From assembly GCA_900696485.1 (NCBI GenBank), contig CAADGG010000024.1, positions 1 through 42,519 of the forward strand: a DNA stretch of 42,519 bases, in the 5' to 3' direction. Shown here piece after piece: positions 10,187 to 17,002 of the stretch. This DNA is from an uncultured Pseudomonadota bacterium (GTDB lineage: Bacteria > Myxococcota_A > UBA9160 > PR03). A model generated the notes under the pieces. It did not search any database. It was not told where the DNA came from and worked only from the letters and a program-made list of their open reading frames with translations. Every line of letters starts with the position of its first letter. Positions within the stretch are counted from its first letter, which is position 1. Both the position numbers and the translations under genes were made by a program.

Positions 10187-12187
10187 ATGGACCAGGCAAC
10201 CGGCCGCTGGCTCGGCGCGGCGGCGCTCGCCGCGCTGCTCCTCGCCTGCGGTCCGGATGCGGAGCATCGGCCGGCGCTCGGCGCCGATCCGGACGGGCAC
10301 AGCGCGCCGACGGCCGACACGATCGCGCGCCACGCGGCGGCCAGCGCCGCGTTGGAGCGCGAGACCGAAGCGCAGGACTTCCACGACGCGCGGCGCGGGC
10401 GGATCGCGAGCGATCCCGAGGTCCAGATCGACGACGCGACGGGCCGGCGGATCTGGGACACCGCCGCCTACGGCTTCGTCGCCGGCGATGCCCCCGCCAG
10501 TGTCCACCCCAGTCTGTGGCGACAGGCGCAGCTCAACGGCCTCCACGGCCTCTTCGAAGTCGCCGACGGCATCTACCAGGTACGCGGCTACGACCTCGCG
10601 AACCTGACGCTGATCCGCGGGGAAACCGGCTGGATCGCCGTCGATCCGCTGACCGCTCGCGAGACGGCGGCCGCCGCGCTGGCGCTGGCGCGTCGCCACC
10701 TCGGACAGGATCCGATCGTGGCGATCGTGTTCACGCACAGCCACATCGATCACTTCGGCGGCGTCGAGGCGCTGCTGCCGGACGGCCCCGCGCAGCGGGC
10801 TGCCGTGCGCGTCATCGCACCGCGCGGCTTCCTCGACGAGGCGACCAGCGAGAACGTGCTGGCCGGGCTCGCCATGGGGCGTCGCGCCAGCTTCATGTAC
10901 GGCATGCGGCTCGCGCGGTCGGAACGCGGTCATGTCGACACCGGCCTCGGCAAGGAACCGGCGCGCGGGACGGTCGGCATCATCGCGCCGACCGAGTGGA
11001 TCGATCGCACGCCGCAGGATCTGGTCATCGACGGGGTCCGCTTCGTGTTCCAATACGCGCCGGAATCCGAGGCGCCGGCAGAGCTGACCTTCTACCTGCC
11101 CGACGCCCGGGCGTTCTGCGGCGCCGAGCTCGTCTCCCACACGCTGCACAACCTGTACACCCTGCGCGGCGCCAAGGTGCGCGATGCCCTGCGCTGGAGC
11201 GGCTACATCGACGAAGCGATCCAGCTCTTCGGGGATGCCGACGTGGTGTTCTCGAGCCATCACTGGCCGGTGTGGGAGAACGAACGCGTGCTCGCGCATC
11301 TGAAGCAGCAGCGCGACACCTACAAATACATCCACGACCAGACGCTGCGGATGGCCAACGCGGGCCAGACACCGCGTGAGATCGCCGAACAGCTCGAACT
11401 GCCGGCCTCGCTGCGGCACGGATTCGCGAACCGCGACTACTACGGCACCGTCCGCCACAACGCGAAGGCGGTCTACCAGTGGTACTTCGGCTGGTACGAC
11501 GCAAATCCGGCCCAACTCGACCCGCTGCCTCCGGAGCAGGCGGCCTCCCGCTACGTGGCGGCGATGGGCGGCGCCGACGCGGTGATGACGCAGGCGCGGG
11601 AGAGCTTCGAGCGCGGCGAGTACCGCTGGACCGCGACGCTGCTCGATCACCTGGTCTTCGCCGAGCCGGAACTCCCGGAGGCCCGGAGCCTGCTGGCGCA
11701 GACCTACGACCAGCTCGGCTATCGCGCGGAAGCCGGCCCGTGGCGTGACGTCTATCTCTCCGGCGCCTACGAGTTGCGTCACGGCCCGCCCGAAGCGTCG
11801 CCGGTCCGACTCGCGACGGCGATGGATCTGCTGCGCGCGACGCCGATCGAACGCTTCTTCGACGCGATGGCCGCGCGCCTCGTCGGGCCGAAGGCGGACG
11901 GGAAACACGTGACGCTGAACTTCGTGTTCACCGATCTCGACGAAACGCACGTGCTGGAGCTCGAGAACGCGGTCCTCCACCACCGGCGTCGCGCCGCCGA
12001 TCCCGACGCCGACGCCACGCTCCGGCTGACCCGTGAGTTCCTGCTGCGGCTCGTGACCGGCGAGGCCGGTCTGCGCGAGATGATCTTCTCGGATGAGCTC
12101 GACGTCGACGGCAGCCGGCTCGCGCTGCTCTCGTTCTTCTCTCTGCTCGAGCGATCCGACGGCCGCTTCCCGATCGTCACGCCCTGA
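10187..12187 (+). CDS. Alkyl sulfatase, metallo-beta-lactamase fold (SdsA1-like lipoprotein)
   Basis: This 666-residue enzyme is predicted to hydrolyse linear alkyl sulfates such as dodecyl sulfate to alcohol and sulfate. ATG at 10187 follows GGGAGGGAAGG. The N-terminus has a hydrophobic stretch ending in LLAC (lipid Cys21), so it is probably a lipoprotein. The metallo-beta-lactamase domain carries the zinc motif THSHIDH at 183-189, with further metal-binding regions at SHTLHNLYTLRGAK and SSHHWPVW. The dimerisation domain includes YYGTVRHNAKAVYQWYFGWY, and the last about 125 residues form the SCP2-like substrate-binding domain. The family is usually secreted, and the lipobox suggests membrane anchoring here. 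It starts a run of five plus-strand genes for lipid-type substrates. An alcohol released here could be oxidised and activated by the next gene product. Confidence 0.9.
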   Translation: MDQATGRWLGAAALAALLLACGPDAEHRPALGADPDGHSAPTADTIARHAAASAALERETEAQDFHDARRGRIASDPEVQIDDATGRRIWDTAAYGFVAGDAPASVHPSLWRQAQLNGLHGLFEVADGIYQVRGYDLANLTLIRGETGWIAVDPLTARETAAAALALARRHLGQDPIVAIVFTHSHIDHFGGVEALLPDGPAQRAAVRVIAPRGFLDEATSENVLAGLAMGRRASFMYGMRLARSERGHVDTGLGKEPARGTVGIIAPTEWIDRTPQDLVIDGVRFVFQYAPESEAPAELTFYLPDARAFCGAELVSHTLHNLYTLRGAKVRDALRWSGYIDEAIQLFGDADVVFSSHHWPVWENERVLAHLKQQRDTYKYIHDQTLRMANAGQTPREIAEQLELPASLRHGFANRDYYGTVRHNAKAVYQWYFGWYDANPAQLDPLPPEQAASRYVAAMGGADAVMTQARESFERGEYRWTATLLDHLVFAEPELPEARSLLAQTYDQLGYRAEAGPWRDVYLSGAYELRHGPPEASPVRLATAMDLLRATPIERFFDAMAARLVGPKADGKHVTLNFVFTDLDETHVLELENAVLHHRRRAADPDADATLRLTREFLLRLVTGEAGLREMIFSDELDVDGSRLALLSFFSLLERSDGRFPIVTP

Positions 12188-12230
12188 CGTCACGCCCTGA
12201 CCCGACGCCCTTCCCGAGGATCCGCCTTCG

Positions 12231-13742
12231 ATGATCGCCGACTTCGCCCGGACGCGTCCCCAGCAGCTCGCCCTCGACGACGGCGTGCGTCGCCGGAGTT
12301 GGGCCGAACTCGACGACCGGGTGCGCCGCTGGGCGCGATGGCTGCGCGACGGGCTCGGCCTCGCACCGGGCGATCATGTCGCCGCGCTGATCGGCAATCG
12401 CGCCGAGGGCATCGAGGGGATCCTCGCGGCGATTCACGCCGGTGTCTGGATGACGCCGATCAACTGGCACCTCACTCCCGAGGAGATCGCCTACGTGCTG
12501 CGCGACTCGGGCGCACGGGTCGTGTTCACCGACGCGGAGCACGAAGCGGCCGCGCGTGCGTCCGGCTGCCCGACCGTGATCCGCGTCGGCGACGAACTCG
12601 AAGGCGCGCTCGCGGAGGCCTCGGACGCCCCGATGTCGCTCGACGGACCGGCCGGCGGCAACATGATCTACACCAGCGGCACCACCGGCCGGCCGAAGGG
12701 CGTGAAGCGGCGTCCCGCGCCGACGCTGCGCCAGGCGCTCGAGGGCCAGGCCGCGTACGCGCGCTCGATCGCCTGCGACGGCAGCGGGCCGCACCTGGTG
12801 ACGGGTCCGCTCTACCACGCCGCCCCGCTGATGTTCGCGATCTACGACCAGGCCTGCGGCGCGCCGATCCTGGTGCTGCCGCGCTGGGACGAGCGGGCCG
12901 CGCTGCACACGATCATCGAGCGCGAGGTGCACCACACGCATCTGGTGCCGACGTTGTTCGTGCGGCTGCTGCGCCTGCCCGAAGAAGAACGCGCGGCGTT
13001 CCGGGCGCCGGCGCTGCACACGGTGCTGCACGGCGCCGCGCCGGTCTCGGCCGCGGTGAAGCAGCGCATGATCGACTGGTGGGGTCCCATCCTGTACGAG
13101 TACTGGGGCGGCACGGAAGGCGGCGTCACGACCTTCTGTGACAGCGCGGAATGGCTCGCGCACCCCGGCACCGTCGGGCGCGCCCTGCCGCAGTTCGAGG
13201 TCTTCGCGGTGGACGAGCGGGGGGAGCGCCGGCCGGCCGGCGCCGAGGGGCCACTCTACGCGCGACACACCCGCACGGAGGACCTGTTCGCGTACCACGG
13301 CGATCCGGACAAGACCCGCGCTGCCTTTCTCGACCGCTACACGCATACGCTCGGCGATGTCGGGCGTGTCGACGCCGACGGCTGGGTCTACCTGACCGAT
13401 CGCCACGCCCATCTGATCATCTCCGGTGGCGTCAACATCTACCCGGCCGAGATCGAGGCCGTCTTCGTCGAGCACCCGGCCGTCCTCGACGTCGCGGTGT
13501 TCGGAATCCCCGACGACGAGTGGGGCGAGCAGGTCAAGGCCGCCGTCGAACTCGCACCGGGCGTGACGCCGTCGGAGGCGCTCGCCGCCGAACTCCTCGC
13601 CTTCGCCCGCTCGCGCCTGGCCGGCTACAAGGTGCCGCGCTCGATCGACTTCGAGGTCGCGCTGCCGCGCACCGCCGCCGGCAAGCTGTACGTACGACGG
13701 CTGCGCGATCGCTACTGGGCTGGGCGGGAGACCCGGATCTGA
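12231..13742 (+). CDS. Acyl-CoA synthetase (AMP-forming)
   Basis: This 503-residue member of the ANL adenylating superfamily activates a carboxylic acid, probably a fatty or aryl acid, to its CoA thioester using ATP. The AMP-binding P-loop MIYTSGTTGRPKG is at 145-157, the adenine motif YEYWGGTEGG lies near 285, and the C-terminal catalytic lysine is in RTAAGKLYVRRLRD at about residue 485. ATG at 12231 lies 43 bases after the sulfatase stop. It is slightly shorter than typical long-chain synthetases, and the N-terminal domain starts directly at the family core. Substrate cannot be read from sequence. Neighbouring genes suggest long-chain or sphingoid-derived acids. Confidence 0.88.
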   Translation: MIADFARTRPQQLALDDGVRRRSWAELDDRVRRWARWLRDGLGLAPGDHVAALIGNRAEGIEGILAAIHAGVWMTPINWHLTPEEIAYVLRDSGARVVFTDAEHEAAARASGCPTVIRVGDELEGALAEASDAPMSLDGPAGGNMIYTSGTTGRPKGVKRRPAPTLRQALEGQAAYARSIACDGSGPHLVTGPLYHAAPLMFAIYDQACGAPILVLPRWDERAALHTIIEREVHHTHLVPTLFVRLLRLPEEERAAFRAPALHTVLHGAAPVSAAVKQRMIDWWGPILYEYWGGTEGGVTTFCDSAEWLAHPGTVGRALPQFEVFAVDERGERRPAGAEGPLYARHTRTEDLFAYHGDPDKTRAAFLDRYTHTLGDVGRVDADGWVYLTDRHAHLIISGGVNIYPAEIEAVFVEHPAVLDVAVFGIPDDEWGEQVKAAVELAPGVTPSEALAAELLAFARSRLAGYKVPRSIDFEVALPRTAAGKLYVRRLRDRYWAGRETRI

Positions 13743-13786
13743 ACGTGCCCCGAGGCATCGGGAGTCCGCCGTGGCATACTGCGGCC

Positions 13787-14305
13787 ATGGACACCCGAGA
13801 TCCTCGCGATCCGCAACCGGACCCCCCGCCGCAGCAGGATCCTCAGGATGGCGCCGCGGTCCGTTTCCCGCCGCCCTTCGTCTACCTGATCGCCGTGTGC
13901 GTGGGCGGCGTGCTGCACGCCTTCGTCGCGCCGCTGCCGATCGGGCTGTCGCGGATGCCGCGCATCGCGCTCGCGCTCGTTTCGGCCGGCGCGGGCTTCG
14001 CGCTCGTCAGCAGCGCGATGGGCCGGTTCCGTCTCACCGGTCAGGATCCGAAGCCGTGGAAGAGCACGCCGGAGATCATCTCGAGCGGCGTCTACCGCTA
14101 CACGCGCAATCCCATGTACGTCGGAATGGCGCTGGTGCAAACGAGCATCGGCATCGGATGGGGCAACGGCTGGATCCTCGCGTTCGTGCCGATCGTCCTC
14201 GTGATCCTCTACGGGGTCGCCGTCCGCCACGAGGAGGCCTACCTCGAGCGCAAGTTCGGGGACCTCTACACCCGCTACAAAGCGTCGGTCCGGCGCTGGT
14301 TCTAG
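13787..14305 (+). CDS. Isoprenylcysteine carboxyl methyltransferase-family membrane protein
   Basis: This 172-residue integral membrane protein has about four helices after a Pro/Gln/Asp-rich cytoplasmic N-terminus. The C-terminal block GVYRYTRNPMYVGM, followed by EEAYLERKFGDLYTRYKASV, is the hallmark of the ICMT/PEMT-like family, which uses S-adenosylmethionine to methylate lipids, polyprenyl groups or small hydrophobic substrates in bacteria. ATG at 13787 begins MDTRDPRDPQ. The gap to the synthetase is 44 bases, compatible with co-transcription. The bacterial substrate is not known from the family, so only the general methyltransferase role is claimed. A 7-bp hairpin lies about 20 bases after the stop. 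Confidence 0.82.
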   Translation: MDTRDPRDPQPDPPPQQDPQDGAAVRFPPPFVYLIAVCVGGVLHAFVAPLPIGLSRMPRIALALVSAGAGFALVSSAMGRFRLTGQDPKPWKSTPEIISSGVYRYTRNPMYVGMALVQTSIGIGWGNGWILAFVPIVLVILYGVAVRHEEAYLERKFGDLYTRYKASVRRWF

Positions 14306-14324
14306 CCGGCGCGTCGGCGACGAT

Positions 14325-14342
14325 CCTCGCGCCACCGCGAGG
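14325..14342 (+). terminator. Hairpin after the methyltransferase gene
   Basis: A perfect 7-bp stem, CCTCGCG with CGCGAGG, closes a 4-base loop about 20 bases after the stop. There is no U-run, so it may be an attenuating or RNA-stabilising hairpin rather than a full terminator. The 125-base gap to the next gene also contains three copies of CTCCTG just before its ribosome site. Confidence 0.3.
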
Positions 14343-14430
14343 ACGGGAGGCCGAGGCTGCGGGACGTCCCCGCCCGGCCGGCAGATGCGATAGGCTCCTG
14401 CTCCTGCTCCTGCGCCGCAAAGGAATCCCG

Positions 14431-15684
14431 ATGTCCGATCCCCGCCCCTCCCTGCCCGAGCACGGCAGCGATTGGCCCTCGCTCCGCGAGCGCATGCGCT
14501 CGCTCGGCTCCCATGACGCCGATTGGCGTCGGGCACGCACCGCCGTGTACGTCTTCAACGCCGGCGAGGACGTCCTGCAGGTCGCGAAAGAGGCCTACGC
14601 GCTGTATCAGTCCGAGAATGCGCTCGGGCCGATGGCGTTTCCGAGCCTGCGCCAGATGGAGGACGACGTCGTCGGGATGGGCCTGTCGCTGCTGCACGCG
14701 CCCGAGGGCGCTCGCGGCAGCATGACGTCCGGCGGGACCGAGAGCATCCTGCTGGCCGTGAAGGCGTGTCGCGAGGAGGCGCGGGCGCGCGGTCTCGACA
14801 CCACCGACGCCGAGATCGTCGCGCCGTACTCGGTGCATCCGGCCTTCGACAAGGCGGCGCGCTACCTCGGCCTGCGCGTCGTCCGCATCCCGGTGGCCGC
14901 GGACCTGCGCGCCGACGTCGACGCGATGGCGCGCGCGATCGGGCCGCGCACACTGATGCTGGTCGGCTCCGCGCCGTGCTTCCCGTACGGCCTCGTCGAC
15001 CCGATCGCCGAGCTCTCCACGCTGGCGCTGGAGCGCGAGCTCTGGCTGCACGTCGATGCCTGCGTCGGCGGCTACTTCGCGCCGTTCGCACGGATGAACG
15101 GCGTGGCGGTGCCGCCGTTCGACTTCGAGCTGCAGGGAGTTCGCAGCATCTCGGCGGACCTCCACAAATACGGCTATGTCGCGAAGGGCGCTTCGACGAT
15201 CCTGCACCGGAGCGAAGCGCAGTGGCAGCACCAGACCTTCACCTTCGACGACTGGCCGGCCGGCGGCATGATGACGCCGACGCTGGCCGGCACGCGGCCC
15301 GGCGGCGCGATCGCGTCGGCGTGGGCGGTCCTGCACTACCTCGGTGTCGAGGGCTACCGCGAGAAGGCCCGCATCGTCTGTGAAACCCGCGAGCGGCTGA
15401 TGACGGCGATCCGCGCGATGGACGGGCTCTGCACCTACGGCGATCCGCAGCTCGGCCTGTTCACGTACGGATCGACGACGCTCGACCCGTTCGCGATCTG
15501 GGGCCAGATGGCCAGGCGCGGCTGGTTCACCGGCCTGACGACCGAACCGCGGGCGATCCACCTGATGCTGTCCCCGGCCCATGCCGACGTCGTGGACGAG
15601 TATCTGGACGACCTGCGCGCGTCCGTCGCCGCGGTCGCGGCCACCGGCGAAGCGGCCGGCGACACGAAGGCGCGCTACGCCTGA
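14431..15684 (+). CDS. PLP-dependent lyase/decarboxylase, sphingosine-1-phosphate lyase-like
   Basis: This is a 417-residue fold-type I PLP enzyme of the group II decarboxylase superfamily. The phosphate-binding MTSGGTES lies at 98-105, HVDAC (Asp209, which pairs with the pyridine nitrogen) at 207-211, and the PLP lysine is Lys246 in SADLHKYGYVAKGAS. The LHKYG motif and the compact length resemble soluble bacterial sphingosine-1-phosphate lyases, which split phosphorylated sphingoid bases into an aldehyde and phosphoethanolamine. That function is inferred, and an amino-acid decarboxylase is the alternative. ATG at 14431 has AAAGGA seven bases upstream. Bacterial homologues lack the membrane anchor of the eukaryotic enzyme, as here. 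A ceramidase-like gene at 28000-29655 strengthens the sphingolipid reading. Confidence 0.75.
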   Translation: MSDPRPSLPEHGSDWPSLRERMRSLGSHDADWRRARTAVYVFNAGEDVLQVAKEAYALYQSENALGPMAFPSLRQMEDDVVGMGLSLLHAPEGARGSMTSGGTESILLAVKACREEARARGLDTTDAEIVAPYSVHPAFDKAARYLGLRVVRIPVAADLRADVDAMARAIGPRTLMLVGSAPCFPYGLVDPIAELSTLALERELWLHVDACVGGYFAPFARMNGVAVPPFDFELQGVRSISADLHKYGYVAKGASTILHRSEAQWQHQTFTFDDWPAGGMMTPTLAGTRPGGAIASAWAVLHYLGVEGYREKARIVCETRERLMTAIRAMDGLCTYGDPQLGLFTYGSTTLDPFAIWGQMARRGWFTGLTTEPRAIHLMLSPAHADVVDEYLDDLRASVAAVAATGEAAGDTKARYA

Positions 15685-15745
15685 GGCGTCGCGCGCCGGG
15701 AGCCGTCGGCCCGACGCTCTCGACGCCGGAGGCGAGGCCACGGGG

Positions 15746-16987
15746 ATGGACCTTCCGCAGCAGGATCGCGACTTCGAGATCGTCCTCTGGGGCGCCACCG
15801 GCTACACCGGCCGGCTCGTCGCCGAGCGGCTGGCCGGGCAGCCCGAGACGGCGGCGCTGCGCTGGGCTCTCGCCGGGCGCGACGCGACCCGGCTCACGCA
15901 GTTGCGTGCCGAGCTGGCGGCGACTGCGCCGCATCTGCGCGAGTTGCCGATCCTGGTGGGCGACGCCGGCGACGAGCGTTCGCTCGAGGCGATCGTCCGC
16001 CGCACGCGCGTCGTCTGTACCACCGTCGGTCCCTACGCGCGCCACGGCAGCGGACTCGTCGCAGCCTGCGTCCGGGCGTCGACACACTACTGCGATCTGG
16101 CCGGCGAGCTGCCATGGATCCGCCGGATGATCGACGCGCATCACGAGGCGGCACGGGCCGGCGGGACTCGCATCGTCCATTGCTGCGGCTTCGACTCGAT
16201 CCCGTCGGACCTCGGCGTGTGGATGCTTCACGACGCGATGCGACAGCGCGGAACCAGGCTGCAACGGGTCGATGCGTGGTTCGGGGAGAGCAGCGGCGGC
16301 TTCAGTGGCGGCAGCTTCGCGAGCGTGCTCGAGCTGCTCGACGAAGCCCAGCGTGATCCGTCCGTGCAGCCGTTGCTCGAGGATCCGTACGCGCTCGATC
16401 CCGCACCGCGCGGTGGTCCCGACGGGCCCGATCCCGTCGGGATCGCGTGGGAGCCGCGGCTCGGCTGCTGGACCGCGCCGTTCGTGATGGCCGCCATCAA
16501 CACCCGGGTGGTGCGCCGCAGCAACGCCGTCGCCGGCCATCCCTATGGGCGCGAGTTCCGCTATCGCGAGCGGATGGCGCTGCCGGGCGGACGCCTCGGC
16601 CTGCCGGCGGCGATCGCCGTCGCCGGTGGCCTGGCGCTCACGCAGCGGGCCGCCCGCCATGCCTGGCTGCGCCGCCCGTTCGAACGCTGGCTGCCGAAGC
16701 CCGGCGAGGGACCGACGCCGGAGCAGCGTGCGCGCGGGTTCTTCGTGACGCGACTGCTCGCCGAGGGCGAAGGGGGCGTCACGCTGCACGGCCGAGTCGA
16801 GGACCGGCGCGATCCGGGCTACGGATCGACGGCGGTGATGCTCAGCGAATCGGCGCTGTGTCTGGCTCGCGATCCGCTATCGACACCGGGCGGAGTTCTC
16901 ACGCCGGCGTCGGCGCTCGGCGGCGCACTGCTCGCGCGCTTGCGCGCGGCGGGGATGACCTGGGTCGTCGAGGCCGACGGCGGCTGA
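15746..16987 (+). CDS. Saccharopine dehydrogenase-like / trans-acting enoyl reductase family protein
   Basis: This 413-residue protein has an N-terminal Rossmann motif, VLWGATGYTGRLVAERLA (about residues 13-30), and the conserved TTVGPYARHG and CGFDSIPSDLGVW blocks. This is the family of mycobacterial trans-acting enoyl reductases and eukaryotic SCCPDH proteins, not true lysine-pathway saccharopine dehydrogenases. A hydrophobic stretch near 285-300 may touch membranes or lipid. In mycobacteria relatives reduce polyketide-type lipid chains; no such synthase is visible here, so the substrate is unknown. ATG at 15746 follows the PLP enzyme by 61 bases. It ends the plus-strand lipid block and converges on putA with only 15 bases between stops. 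Confidence 0.82.
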   Translation: MDLPQQDRDFEIVLWGATGYTGRLVAERLAGQPETAALRWALAGRDATRLTQLRAELAATAPHLRELPILVGDAGDERSLEAIVRRTRVVCTTVGPYARHGSGLVAACVRASTHYCDLAGELPWIRRMIDAHHEAARAGGTRIVHCCGFDSIPSDLGVWMLHDAMRQRGTRLQRVDAWFGESSGGFSGGSFASVLELLDEAQRDPSVQPLLEDPYALDPAPRGGPDGPDPVGIAWEPRLGCWTAPFVMAAINTRVVRRSNAVAGHPYGREFRYRERMALPGGRLGLPAAIAVAGGLALTQRAARHAWLRRPFERWLPKPGEGPTPEQRARGFFVTRLLAEGEGGVTLHGRVEDRRDPGYGSTAVMLSESALCLARDPLSTPGGVLTPASALGGALLARLRAAGMTWVVEADGG

Positions 16988-17002
16988 TCCGCCGACCCGG
17001 CG

